Source: Spongiactinospora sp. TRM90649
GTDB taxonomy: Bacteria > Actinomycetota > Actinomycetes > Streptosporangiales > Streptosporangiaceae
Reading direction: 5' to 3'
Assembly: GCF_029382225.1 (NCBI RefSeq)
Contig: NZ_JARLTC010000003.1
Coordinates: 85,231 to 149,230, forward strand
Length of the DNA stretch: 64,000 bases
Below are positions 1 through 8,637 of the stretch, one piece after another. The position numbers were made by a program, and so were the translations under genes. Position 1 is the stretch's first letter, and the number at the start of each line of letters is the position of its first letter. The notes under the pieces were generated by a model, which saw nothing but the letters and a program-made list of their open reading frames with translations, searched no databases and was not told where the DNA came from.

Positions 1-504
1 GTGGTCCCCACACCGGCTGATACCCCCGGAGGGCGCTTCACCGGTCCGCTCATAGCGGGTGAGGACCCAAGCCCTCGGGTCCGAGCAGAGCAGCGTGAAT
101 CCCGTGTCGACGCTGCTCGGCCGGAAGGTCATGGCCGCCTTGCCCGCCGTGGTGGACCGCCTCTGCTCGATCAGCGGCACCCATCGGATCTTCGCATCCC
201 GGATGGTCGTCTTCACGACCACGTCCATGGTCGGGGGCAGCCTCAGGTCCGGCGCGGGCGTGGTGATCTTCGCCGAGCTCATGGGGCCCACCGCGACCGG
301 CGCCGCCGTGCCGTTCGCCATCAGTCCCGTCACGCCCGCCACTGACGCCACCGCGACCCCCGCGAGCACGGCGGAGGCGAGGTACCGGCCGCGGCGGAGG
401 CGGTGGCCCCGCCGCACGATCGCCTCGATGTCGGGAGCGCCCCCCCGGTCTCCGGAGGCGCGCTCGTCGAGCAGCGCGCGCAGGTTGCCTTCCGTGTGCC
501 TCAT
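1..504 (-). CDS. Sigma-factor-coupled membrane protein, C-terminus cut by window edge
   Basis: The visible N-terminal 168 residues start at ATG 504, whose ATG overlaps the sigma-factor stop (ATGA), so the two genes are translationally coupled. The first ~36 residues are charged (many Arg), then one hydrophobic segment (about residues 37-60) crosses the membrane, followed by an extracytoplasmic Pro/Thr-rich part. Genes in this position next to SigE-type ECF factors are usually single-pass proteins that act as anti-sigma factors or as sigma-dependent outputs; I see no zinc-binding anti-sigma motif, so the role is inference. The gene continues past base 1. Confidence 0.7.
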   Translation of the reverse strand, partial: MRHTEGNLRALLDERASGDRGGAPDIEAIVRRGHRLRRGRYLASAVLAGVAVASVAGVTGLMANGTAAPVAVGPMSSAKITTPAPDLRLPPTMDVVVKTTIRDAKIRWVPLIEQRRSTTAGKAAMTFRPSSVDTGFTLLCSDPRAWVLTRYERTGEAPSGGISRCGDH

Positions 505-1001
505 CGGTCCGCCCTCTCCAACTTCAAGGTCGCCATGCCCGGATCGACGCGTAGCCGCGCCAGCGCCCTGCTGAGCTGTGTCTTCACCGTCCCGAGCGAG
601 CAGCCGACGAGGTCGGCCACCTGGGCGAGCGTTCGCCCCTCCAGGTAGTGCAGGACGATCACCGATCGCTGGCGCGGGGACAGTGCGCCGATCGCGTCCC
701 ACAGGGCCGCCTGGTCGCTGACCTCGCCGGCCAGGTCCCGCGGGTCGGCCTGGTCCGGCAGGATCTCGGTCGGCACCTCGCCGCGCCAGCGCCGCCGCCA
801 CCAGGAGGCGTGGGTGTTCACGATGATCCGGTAGACGTACCGGTCGGGGTCACCCTCGATCCGCCGCCAGGCGACCCATGCCTTGGCCAGCGCGGTCTGC
901 ACCAGGTCCTCGGCCAGATCCCAGTCCCTGACGAGGAGATACGCCATGCGCCGGAGCCGCAGGTGGCGCTGCGCCACGTAGCCGGCGAAGCCGTCGTCCA
1001 T
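501..1001 (-). CDS. SigE-family ECF RNA polymerase sigma factor
   Basis: 166 residues, the usual length of actinobacterial SigE-type ECF factors. Region 2 (about residues 8-75) carries the conserved DxAEDLVQTAL core that contacts the -10 element, and region 4 (about 100-155) has the helix-turn-helix LAQVADLVGCSLGTVKTQLSRAL that reads the -35. No extra C-terminal domain. ATG 1001 was chosen because GGAG lies about 8 bases upstream and the alignable region starts just after it. A longer open frame upstream is antisense noise. The stop overlaps the start of the downstream membrane protein, so both are probably one operon with the partner controlling the sigma factor. Confidence 0.92.
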   Translation of the reverse strand: MDDGFAGYVAQRHLRLRRMAYLLVRDWDLAEDLVQTALAKAWVAWRRIEGDPDRYVYRIIVNTHASWWRRRWRGEVPTEILPDQADPRDLAGEVSDQAALWDAIGALSPRQRSVIVLHYLEGRTLAQVADLVGCSLGTVKTQLSRALARLRVDPGMATLKLERADR

Positions 1002-1187
1002 ATGTGGTGTCTCCGTATCGTCGTCCTCGACGATGACTACGTCCTGAGCGCGCGTTCCGGTTGACAGCCGCGTCCTTCTCGCGGGCCGGGTCCGCTTTGG
1101 TCCAATGACCGGGCACGAAGACTCCACGGCTCCGCTAGCCTCGCTTCTCACGTACTTTGTCGGCATCCCAGTGGAAGGTGTCTTCGC

Positions 1188-2009
1188 TTGATCGGCTGGT
1201 TTGAGGCGACCGTGCTGGGCGTGTTGCAGGGGCTCACCGAGTTCCTGCCGATCTCCTCCAGTGCCCATATCCGCGTCGTGTCCGCCTTCTTCCATTGGCC
1301 GGACCCTGGTGCCGCCTTCACCGCGGTGATCCAGCTCGGCACCGAGGCCGCCGTGCTGATCTATTTCCGCAAGCGGATCTGGGACATCATCAGCACTTGG
1401 ACCCGTTCGCTGTGGACTCCTGAGCTGCGCCAGGACCAGGCGGCCAAGATGGGCTGGTTCGTGATCGCGGGAAGCATCCCGATCGGCGTTCTCGGGCTCG
1501 CCTTCAAGGACCAGATCGAGACCGTGGTCCGCGACCTGCGCCTGGTCGGCACCTGCCTGATCGTCTTCGGCCTGCTGCTGGCCCTGGCCGACTACATGGC
1601 CCGCAACCAGCTCACCCTCGACAAGCACCTCAACATGCCGCACGCCCTGACCTACGGCATCGCGCAGGCGCTCGCCCTGATCCCCGGCGTGTCCCGCTCG
1701 GGCGGCACCACCGGCGCGGGCCTGCTGCTCGGCTACCGCCGCGAGGAGGCCGCCGAGTACTCGTTCCTGCTGGCCATCCCCGCCGTGCTGATGTCCGGCC
1801 TGTTCGAGCTGACCGAGATCGGCGACAACACCCCCGACTGGGGGCCGACCATCCTGGCGACCGTGATCTCCTTCGTGGTCGGCTACGCGATCATCGCCTG
1901 GTTCCTGCGGTACATCAGCACGCACAAGTTCACCAGCTTCGTCATCTACCGCGTCGCGCTCGGCGTACTGGTCATCGCACTGGTCTCTTTCGGAGTGATC
2001 CCGGCCTGA
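1188..2009 (+). CDS. uppP: Undecaprenyl-diphosphatase UppP (BacA type)
   Basis: Integral membrane enzyme that dephosphorylates undecaprenyl diphosphate to recycle the lipid carrier for peptidoglycan and other envelope polymers; overproduction gives bacitracin resistance. 273 residues, normal length. The two family motifs are present: the first (residues 18-27, EFLPISSSAH) with the catalytic Glu and Ser residues, and the second (PGVSRSGGT, about residues 170-178) with the essential Arg. Multiple hydrophobic helices. The start is TTG 1188 with GGAAGG at about 10 bases upstream. It stands alone between a divergent sigma operon and the P450 operator. Confidence 0.96.
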   Translation: MIGWFEATVLGVLQGLTEFLPISSSAHIRVVSAFFHWPDPGAAFTAVIQLGTEAAVLIYFRKRIWDIISTWTRSLWTPELRQDQAAKMGWFVIAGSIPIGVLGLAFKDQIETVVRDLRLVGTCLIVFGLLLALADYMARNQLTLDKHLNMPHALTYGIAQALALIPGVSRSGGTTGAGLLLGYRREEAAEYSFLLAIPAVLMSGLFELTEIGDNTPDWGPTILATVISFVVGYAIIAWFLRYISTHKFTSFVIYRVALGVLVIALVSFGVIPA

Positions 2010-2028
2010 CCTGGGGAAACGCTGTGGC

Positions 2029-2060
2029 CACCTAAACGATAGGGTGCTATCGTTTAGGTG
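2029..2060. promoter_or_regulatory. Perfect 14-bp inverted repeat, likely repressor operator upstream of P450
   Basis: Arms 2029-2042 and 2047-2060 are exact reverse complements (CACCTAAACGATAG) around a 4-base spacer. There is no T-run, so it looks like a dimeric repressor site rather than a terminator. It lies 40 bases before the P450 start; the TetR gene at 3322 is the obvious candidate to bind it. Confidence 0.75.
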
Positions 2061-2099
2061 TACGCGTTTCTTGACCGTGAGTCGATCCGGGAGGAAACA

Positions 2100-3293
2100 A
2101 TGAGCGCACCCGCGATCCTGCCCTTCCACATGCGGCGTTCCGGGTTCGACCCGGCACCAGAGTTGTCGGCGCTGCGCGACGACGAGGGCGTCAGGCGCAT
2201 CACCACCCCGTTCGGCGTCGACGCCTGGCTCGTCACCCGGTTCGCCGACGTCCGAGCGGTGCTGTCCGACTACGAGCTGTTCCGCATCGTCCCGCGCCCC
2301 GAGCTTGAACGGGGGGCCGCCAAGCTGAGCGACGAGGACGCCGCCCGGCTGCGCGCGGGCAACCTGCTGGGCGTCGATCCCCCCGACCACACCCGGCTGC
2401 GCCGGATGCTGACGGGCGAGTTCACCGTCCGCCGGATGCGCAGGCTGGAGCCCCGGATCAGGGAGATAGTGGACGCCCACCTCGACGCCATGGAGCGCGA
2501 GGGTCCCCCGGCCGACCTGGTCACGTCCTTCGCGCTGCCGATCCCCTCACTGGTGATCTGCGAGCTGCTCGGCGTGCCGTACTCCGACCGCGACGAGTTC
2601 CAGCGCCGGTCCAACCGCCTGCTCGACATCTCGATCCCGCTCGTGGACCGGGTGGCCGCGCAGGGCGAGATGCGCGGCTACATGTCCGAGCTGGTCGCGC
2701 GGGCCAAGGCCGATCCGGGCGACGACCTGCTCGGCATGCTGGTGCGCGAGCACGGCGACGAGCTGACCGACGCCGAGCTGGCCGGCATCGGCTCCCTGCT
2801 GCTGGTGGCCGGGCACGAGACGACCTCCAACATGCTCTCCCTGGGCACCCTGGCCCTGCTGCGCCACCCCGAACAGCTCGGCCTGCTGGCCAAGGAGCCC
2901 GAGCGGATCGACGAAGCGGTGGAGGAGCTGCTGCGCTGGCTCAGCATCGTGCACGCCGTCACGATCAAGGTGGCCACCCGCGACACCGAGGTGGGCGGCC
3001 GGGCGATCGCGGCGGGCGAGCTGGTGATGTGCTCGATACCCGCTGCCAACCGCGACCCCGCGCTGCTGCCCGACGGCGACCGGCTCGACATCGCCAGGGC
3101 GGGCGCCGGGCACGTCGCCTTCGGTCACGGCGTCCACCACTGCCTGGGCGCGCCGCTCGCGCGGATGGAGATGCGCACCGCCTACCCGGCGCTGCTGCGC
3201 CGTTTCCCCACGCTGCGCGAGGTCGAGCCGGGGCCCAGGTTCCGGTCCTTCCACATCGTGTACGGCCTGGCCTCCCTCCCGGTGGCCTGGTAG
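2100..3293 (+). CDS. Cytochrome P450
   Basis: 397 residues, typical bacterial class I P450 that needs a ferredoxin and reductase encoded elsewhere. Seen: I-helix AGHETT (residues 237-242) with the acid-threonine pair for O2 activation, K-helix ExxR (EELLR), and the heme-binding loop FGHGVHHCLG with proximal Cys348. ATG 2100 is preceded by GGAGGAA; a GTG at 2058 lies inside the operator and is not used. Downstream TetR gene at 3322 and upstream palindrome suggest ligand-induced expression, so a role in modifying or detoxifying a small hydrophobic molecule is inferred. Substrate unknown. Confidence 0.95.
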   Translation: MSAPAILPFHMRRSGFDPAPELSALRDDEGVRRITTPFGVDAWLVTRFADVRAVLSDYELFRIVPRPELERGAAKLSDEDAARLRAGNLLGVDPPDHTRLRRMLTGEFTVRRMRRLEPRIREIVDAHLDAMEREGPPADLVTSFALPIPSLVICELLGVPYSDRDEFQRRSNRLLDISIPLVDRVAAQGEMRGYMSELVARAKADPGDDLLGMLVREHGDELTDAELAGIGSLLLVAGHETTSNMLSLGTLALLRHPEQLGLLAKEPERIDEAVEELLRWLSIVHAVTIKVATRDTEVGGRAIAAGELVMCSIPAANRDPALLPDGDRLDIARAGAGHVAFGHGVHHCLGAPLARMEMRTAYPALLRRFPTLREVEPGPRFRSFHIVYGLASLPVAW

Positions 3294-3321
3294 CCGCGCG
3301 GTCCCGGTCAGCGTGCGGCCC

Positions 3322-3975
3322 ATGGAAGAGCGGCGTTCCCCCCGGCGCGCGTCCGGCCCGGCCCGGCGGGCGGACGCGATGCGCAATTCCGGAAGGATCA
3401 TCCAGGCCGCCATCGCGGCGCTGCGCGACGAGGGCCCCGGGGTTTCCCTCGACGAGATCGCCCGCCGGGCCGGAGTCGGCGTGGCGACCGTCTACCGGCG
3501 CTTCGGCGACCGCGACGGCGTGATCAGGGCGGCCTTCGAGAGCTACTTCGCCGACGAGGTCGAGCCGCTGGTGCTCGCCGCCGGGGCCGACGCCGACCCC
3601 CGGCACGGCCTGGCGGGCGCGCTGGCCGCCGTGGTGGACACCATGGCCGCCCACCGGGTGCTGCTGGCCGCCGCCCGCGAGTCGGGCGCGTTCACGGTGG
3701 AGATCGCCGAGCGCTTCATGGGGCCGCTGGGCGACCTGCTGGCCGCCGCCCAGCGGCGCGGGCTGGTCAGATCCGACCTGATCACCCGCGACCTGGCCGC
3801 GATCGTGGTGATGGCGCTGGCCACCGCGCGCGACGACGACACGGGCGCCGCCCCCCGCCGCTACCTGGCCCTGCTACTGGACGGCACGCGCCCCTCCCCC
3901 GACCCGCTGCCGGCCCCGCCCTCCACATCGCCGCTCGGCGGCCCGCCGGGGGGCGTGCGGCCCTCGCCCGAGTGA
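3322..3975 (+). CDS. TetR/AcrR-family transcriptional regulator
   Basis: 217 residues. The N-terminal helix-turn-helix (about residues 20-65) shows the family signature with ISLDEIARRAGV-like helix 2 and GVATVYRRFGDRDGV recognition region; the rest is the variable ligand-binding/dimerisation domain, ending in a Pro-rich tail. A GTG at 3313 is an alternative start; neither has a strong ribosome site. It follows the P450 by 28 bases and is probably co-transcribed, so it likely represses its own operon through the 2029-2060 palindrome (inference). Confidence 0.88.
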   Translation: MEERRSPRRASGPARRADAMRNSGRIIQAAIAALRDEGPGVSLDEIARRAGVGVATVYRRFGDRDGVIRAAFESYFADEVEPLVLAAGADADPRHGLAGALAAVVDTMAAHRVLLAAARESGAFTVEIAERFMGPLGDLLAAAQRRGLVRSDLITRDLAAIVVMALATARDDDTGAAPRRYLALLLDGTRPSPDPLPAPPSTSPLGGPPGGVRPSPE

Positions 3976-4153
3976 CACGCCCCCAGGGCCGAACGCCGTT
4001 CGTCGACTGCCTGACGCCGTTCGCAGAGTTCCCCGACTGACTGCGTGTCGGACGGGGATGTCGTCAAGGTGACGTGGCCGCTGACACACCACCCCGGGCA
4101 CGGCGAAAGCCCCACCGGCCCGGGTCCTGTCCCAAGACCGGAGCCGTGCCCCG

Positions 4154-4615
4154 ATGCCGAACCCCAGTCCTCCCATAGCGTCCGGCGACACCCGCTCGCG
4201 CCAGGCGTGCTTCGACGTGCCCGACCGGCTGGAGGCGATCGGTGAGGCGCGCCGGTTCGTCCGCCAGGCGCTGGCGCGCTGGCGGCTGGCCGACATCACC
4301 GACGACGTGGCGCTGATCGTCACCGAGCTGATCACCAACTCCCTGGCGTACGGGAAGGAGCCGATCAGGCTGACGCTGCGGGCCGACGGCCGGGCCGTGC
4401 GCGGCGAGGTCAGCGATCACGGCTCGGCCCTGCCCACGCTGATGCCCGCCGACCTCTACAACGAGCACGGCCGGGGGCTGATCCTGGTCAACGCCTACGC
4501 CGACCGGTGGGGCATCGATCCGGCCGCGTCCGGCAAGACGGTGTGGTTCGTCCGCCGGGCGGCGGCGGCCACCGAGGAGTTGCATCCAGCTCCGGACCGC
4601 ACGTTCGCGTGGTGA
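4154..4615 (+). CDS. ATP-binding anti-sigma / serine kinase-like protein (RsbW type)
   Basis: 153 residues made of a single histidine-kinase-like ATPase fold (GHKL). The N-box is visible as VTELITNSLAYG (about residues 55-66) and the G-box as HGRGLILVNAYAD (about 105-118). Proteins of this type, abundant in filamentous actinomycetes, phosphorylate anti-anti-sigma factors or bind sigma factors. No partner STAS protein or sigma factor is adjacent, so it is an orphan. Start ATG 4154 with GGAG about 14 bases upstream. Confidence 0.82.
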   Translation: MPNPSPPIASGDTRSRQACFDVPDRLEAIGEARRFVRQALARWRLADITDDVALIVTELITNSLAYGKEPIRLTLRADGRAVRGEVSDHGSALPTLMPADLYNEHGRGLILVNAYADRWGIDPAASGKTVWFVRRAAAATEELHPAPDRTFAW

Positions 4616-4697
4616 ACGGCGTCCCGGATGTCACGGGTTGCACACGAATGACCTTCGCCGGGTTCCAGAGGCGGATCACCAGGAGAACACTTCGGGC

Positions 4698-6110
4698 ATG
4701 TCATGGCTTGGGCATACCGCCGTCGAGATCGCCGCCGCGGTCCGGCGCGGTGAGACGACCGCTCACGAGGTCGTCGCCGAGCACCTCGCGGCGATCTCCG
4801 AGCGGGCCGGGCTGGAGGCGTTCCGGGTCGTGCGCCAGGCGGCGCTGGCCGAGGCGCGCGCCGTCCAGGACCGCGCGGATCTCGCGCGGCTGCCGCTCGC
4901 CGGGGTGCCGGTAGCGATCAAGGACAACATCGCGGTCGCGGGCGAGGCCGACCGGAACGGCTCGGCCGCGACCCCGGCGGCCCCGGCCGCCGCCGACCAC
5001 CCCGTGGTGGCCAGGCTGCGGGCGGCGGGCGCGGTCGTCGTGGGCGTCACGAACGTGCCCGAACTCTGCCTGGCCGGATTCGCCGACAGCTCCTACGGCA
5101 TGCCGCGCAACCCCTGGAACCCGGCCCGTACGGCGGGCGGCTCGTCCTCGGGCAGCGCCGTCGCCGTCGCCGCCGGTCTGGTCCCGATCGCGCACGGCAC
5201 CGACGGCCTCGGCTCGCTGCGCATCCCCGCCGCCTGCTGCGGCCTGCTCACGCTCAAGCCTGGCCCCGGGGTGGTGCCGCCGCAGGCGCGCGACTGGTTC
5301 GGCCTGGCCGAGAGCGGCCCACTGGCCACCACCGTCGCCGACCTGTCGCTGGCGCTCGCCGTGATGGCCGACGACATGGCCCTGGCGACCGCGTGGCGCA
5401 CCGGCGGCCGCACCCGCATGGCCTGGGAGCCCGGCCCCGCGAGCGGCCCGCTCGGCTCGGCCGCGGCCTGGCGGGAGGAGCCGTTCGAGCTGCGCGTCGC
5501 GGTCGCGCCGGCCCCGCTGCCGCCGGGGTTCGGCATCGACCCCGAGTTCCAGGCTGCGGTGCTTGAGGCGGGCGAGATCCTGCGGGTGGCGGGGCACACG
5601 GTGGTCCCGCACCCCGGCCGCTTCCCGATGCGCCTCGGCCCGGCCGCGCTCGCGCTGTGGGCGCGCGCCGCCGCCGACGGCGCCCACGGCCTGGACCGCG
5701 CCCTCCTGGAGCGCCGCACGCGGGCGCTGGCCCGCGCCGGGCGCGTCCTCGACGCGTTGCGCCTCACCGGCCGCGCCGCCTACGAGCGCTGGCGCGCCTA
5801 CGGCGCCGACCGCTGGTTCGGCGACGCCGATGTGCTGATCACGCCCACGCTGGCGCTCGCGCCGCCCCCGGCCGACCGCTGGGGCCGCAGGGGACTGCTG
5901 CCGAACGTCTCGATCGCCGCCCGCTACGCCCCCGTGACCGGGCCGTGGAACCTGGCGGGCTGGCCCGCCATGTCCGTGCCGCTGGGCACGCGCGGCGACG
6001 GCCTGCCCATCGGGGTCCAGCTCGTCGCGCCGCCCGGCGGCGAGGCCCACCTGCTCGGCCTGGCCGCGCAGATCGAACAGGCGCGCCCGTGGCCGCGCCA
6101 CGCCCCCTGA
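4698..6110 (+). CDS. Amidase-signature family amidohydrolase
   Basis: 470 residues. The Ser-cisSer-Lys triad of the amidase signature family is present: Lys75 in PVAIKDN, the Gly/Ser-rich loop GGSSSGS with residues 149-151, and the nucleophile Ser173 in GTDGLGSLRIP. It hydrolyses a C-N amide bond; substrate cannot be read from sequence. It is not GatA, since no gatB/gatC are nearby. ATG 4698 was chosen for AGGAGA at 4681; the open frame also extends upstream. No signal peptide, so cytoplasmic. Stands as a single gene. Confidence 0.9.
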   Translation: MSWLGHTAVEIAAAVRRGETTAHEVVAEHLAAISERAGLEAFRVVRQAALAEARAVQDRADLARLPLAGVPVAIKDNIAVAGEADRNGSAATPAAPAAADHPVVARLRAAGAVVVGVTNVPELCLAGFADSSYGMPRNPWNPARTAGGSSSGSAVAVAAGLVPIAHGTDGLGSLRIPAACCGLLTLKPGPGVVPPQARDWFGLAESGPLATTVADLSLALAVMADDMALATAWRTGGRTRMAWEPGPASGPLGSAAAWREEPFELRVAVAPAPLPPGFGIDPEFQAAVLEAGEILRVAGHTVVPHPGRFPMRLGPAALALWARAAADGAHGLDRALLERRTRALARAGRVLDALRLTGRAAYERWRAYGADRWFGDADVLITPTLALAPPPADRWGRRGLLPNVSIAARYAPVTGPWNLAGWPAMSVPLGTRGDGLPIGVQLVAPPGGEAHLLGLAAQIEQARPWPRHAP

Positions 6111-6137
6111 GCGTTCAGCCGGGAGGTCGCCGAAGAA

Positions 6138-6168
6138 ATCGGTAGCTGTTACGGATACGGCTACCGAT
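6138..6168. terminator. Hairpin after amidase gene
   Basis: Perfect 9-bp arms ATCGGTAGC (6138-6146) and GCTACCGAT (6160-6168) with a 13-base loop. A short T-run (TATTTTT) follows 14 bases later between GGGCC and GGCCC. Placement 27 bases after the stop fits a terminator. The rest of 6169-6455 shows no gene and contains the leader of the protease gene. Confidence 0.55.
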
Positions 6169-6455
6169 AGGTCTTGGGCCTATTTTTGGCCCACGCATGA
6201 TTCGGCGACATCGGCGGCCGGGCCGGATATCCCCTCCACGGCCCTTCACCGGTGACGACGGTGCGGCCAAGGGGCCCCGTCCCGGAAGCGGTAACCCCGC
6301 TCACCCGGACGGGGCCTCCGCCACCGATCCCCCGTCAACCCACTCCCCCCAACGCCCCCAACCGTCTCCGCTCATCACTCCACCTCACCCCCCCCACCGT
6401 CCCGCGCGTGATCCGCGCTTCCGGGCGGCCATGTCCAGTGGAGGTGCTCCCCACC

Positions 6456-8312
6456 ATGAGCCTTCGACGACATCTCGTGACGGCGTTACTCCCCGCGATC
6501 CTCCTGGGGATCGCACCGGCCACGGCTCCGGCCACCGCACAGACCGCCGGGACACCACCGGCGCACGCCTCCGCCACCACTCCCGAGAGTCCGGTGGCGT
6601 CCTCCGGAGAGGAACGCGAGGCCGACATCACCCTCCGGTACGGCACCGACGGCCGAATCCGGAGCGCCAAGGTGACGCGCCCCGGCGCCGGCTACGTGAA
6701 GGTCCACTTCTCCGCGTTCCGCCTGCTGCCGGGCGACCGCGTCACGGTGGCCGACCCCGCGGGGCGCGAGGTGCACACCTACTACGGCGACCCGACCCGA
6801 GGCGGCAACGCGGGCGGCTCCGGCCACACCGAGCACGGCGGCCCAGGCTTCGCCGCGCTGTCCATCGACGGCGACACCGCCGTGGTCACCCTGCACGCGC
6901 GTACCGCCCGCCGCGACGCCGGACGGCTGGCCCGCGAGGGCTACGGCGTCCGCGTGGACCGCTTCTGGCGCGGCTTCACCGCCGACGAGGCCGCCGCGCG
7001 CTCCAGGGCGCTGACCGTGTGCGGCACCGACGCCCGCCGTGACGTGGTCTGCTACCGCGACAGCCACCCCATCGAGTACGCCAGGGCCAACGCGGTCGGC
7101 CAGCAGCTCCTGAACGGCCTGGGCTCCTGCACGGTCTGGAAGGTCGGCAACACCAACCGCCTGCTGACCAATAACCACTGCATGGAGAACGCGGCCGACC
7201 TGCGCGCAAGCGAGTTCAAGTTCGGCAACGACTGCGCCACCTGCGGCGGGAACGACCCGCGTCCGGGCACCAAGGTCGGCCCCGGCGAGTTCCTCAAGAC
7301 CAGCGGCCTCAACGCGCTGGACTACACGCTGTTCAGCGTGGCCGACCCGGCCGCCATCCAGCAGTACGGCACGCTCTACATCGAGCCGCGCGAGCCGATC
7401 GCGGGCGAGCGGATCTACATCCCCGGCCACGGCGACATCAAGCCCAAGCGGCTGTCGCTGTACGAGGACGACCAGGGCGGGGCCACCTGCAAGATCGACA
7501 TCGTGTCGTCGGGCGTGAACACCGGTTACCGCTGCGACAGCTCGGGCGGCAACTCGGGCTCCCCGGTGCTCTCGGCGTCCAGCCACAAGGTGATCGCGCT
7601 GCACCACCTGGGCGGCTGCCCGAACTGGGGCACCCGGATCACCCTGGTCTACAACGAGATCGCCGCGCTGATCGACAACACCCCGCCCACCGGGGGTGAC
7701 GACTTCTCGGTCGCGGTCTCGCCGTCCTCCGGGAGCACCGCGCCCGGGGGCGTCCTGACCGCCTCGGTCTCCACCGTCACCACTGGCGGCCAGCCGCAGA
7801 ACCTCACGCTGAGCGTGAGCGGCCTGCCCGCCGGGGCGAGCGCGAGCCTCAACCCCGCCACCGTGCGGTCCGGCGCGAGCTCCACCCTGGCCATCTCCAC
7901 GGGCGCCCAGACGCCGCCGGGCACCTATCCCCTGACCGTCAGCGCGGCGGGCTCGACCGGCACGCGAACCACCGGATACACCCTGAGCGTGGGTTCGACC
8001 TCGGTCTGTCCGGGCTACGAGACCACCAAGACCGGGACGATATCAACGCAGGAGCAGTACCAGCCGGACGGGCGTTACTACCAGACCACCGTGTCCGGCC
8101 CGCACCGAGCCTGCCTGAAGGGCCCGGCGACCGGCGACTTCGACCTCTACCTGCAGAAGTGGAACGGCGCCACGTGGGCGGTGGTCGCCCGGTCGACCAC
8201 TCCCAGCAGCGACGAGAACCTCACCTACACGGGTTCGGCGGGCATCTACCGCTACCGGATCCACGCCTACAGCGGTACCGGCTCGTACACCCTCGGGTAC
8301 GACGCGCCGTAG
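6456..8312 (+). CDS. Secreted trypsin-like serine protease with Ig-like and PPC domains
   Basis: 618 residues. A Sec signal peptide (residues 1 to about 30, ending near ATAQTA) leads a propeptide-like region, then a chymotrypsin-fold protease with His241 (NNHC), Asp289 (ALDYTLF) and Ser367 (GGNSGSP). About residues 410-510 form an Ig-like domain, and the last 100 residues are a bacterial pre-peptidase C-terminal (PPC) domain (DFDLYLQKW) used for secretion or substrate binding. Many Cys pairs suit an extracellular protein. GGAGGTG at 6440 sets the ATG 6456 start. Codon 11 is TTA, a rare codon here. Extracellular protein degradation is the likely role. Confidence 0.92.
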   Translation: MSLRRHLVTALLPAILLGIAPATAPATAQTAGTPPAHASATTPESPVASSGEEREADITLRYGTDGRIRSAKVTRPGAGYVKVHFSAFRLLPGDRVTVADPAGREVHTYYGDPTRGGNAGGSGHTEHGGPGFAALSIDGDTAVVTLHARTARRDAGRLAREGYGVRVDRFWRGFTADEAAARSRALTVCGTDARRDVVCYRDSHPIEYARANAVGQQLLNGLGSCTVWKVGNTNRLLTNNHCMENAADLRASEFKFGNDCATCGGNDPRPGTKVGPGEFLKTSGLNALDYTLFSVADPAAIQQYGTLYIEPREPIAGERIYIPGHGDIKPKRLSLYEDDQGGATCKIDIVSSGVNTGYRCDSSGGNSGSPVLSASSHKVIALHHLGGCPNWGTRITLVYNEIAALIDNTPPTGGDDFSVAVSPSSGSTAPGGVLTASVSTVTTGGQPQNLTLSVSGLPAGASASLNPATVRSGASSTLAISTGAQTPPGTYPLTVSAAGSTGTRTTGYTLSVGSTSVCPGYETTKTGTISTQEQYQPDGRYYQTTVSGPHRACLKGPATGDFDLYLQKWNGATWAVVARSTTPSSDENLTYTGSAGIYRYRIHAYSGTGSYTLGYDAP

Positions 8313-8340
8313 CGATACCACCTCCCGGCCACGGCGAGGC

Positions 8341-8380
8341 GGCGCGGGCGGACGGTGGGCCCCCACACTCCGCCCGCGCC
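8341..8380. terminator. Strong hairpin terminator after protease gene
   Basis: Perfect 12-bp stem GGCGCGGGCGGA (8341-8352) / TCCGCCCGCGCC (8369-8380), 28 bases after the stop. No T-run, which is common in high-GC actinomycetes. No gene is seen in 8381-8637. Confidence 0.7.
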
Positions 8381-8637
8381 CCACGGGCTCCTGCCGCCCG
8401 CGCCGTACCCGCGCGCGGCGGCGCTGATTCCCCTCCCGGCGCCGCCGCGCCCCTTTTGTCGTGCCCTAGGGGAAATGGGCAATGAATGGTCTACCGACCG
8501 GACAGTGCCGTGCGCCAGAGTCCCTCTCGCGGCCGATCCGTGGCCAGGACGGCAGAGCGGGCGGATGACACGCCCCCGCCGTCGTGAGCCGACGCCGCTC
8601 CCCCGATCGAACAGGCCACCGGAAGGGACGCCGATCA

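Noticed and set aside
1002..2480. Long minus-strand open frame upstream of the sigma factor
   Set aside because: It runs antisense to uppP and P450, has Gly/Asp/Gln-rich composition typical of frame mirrors in high-GC DNA, and the sigma factor has a good internal start at 1001.
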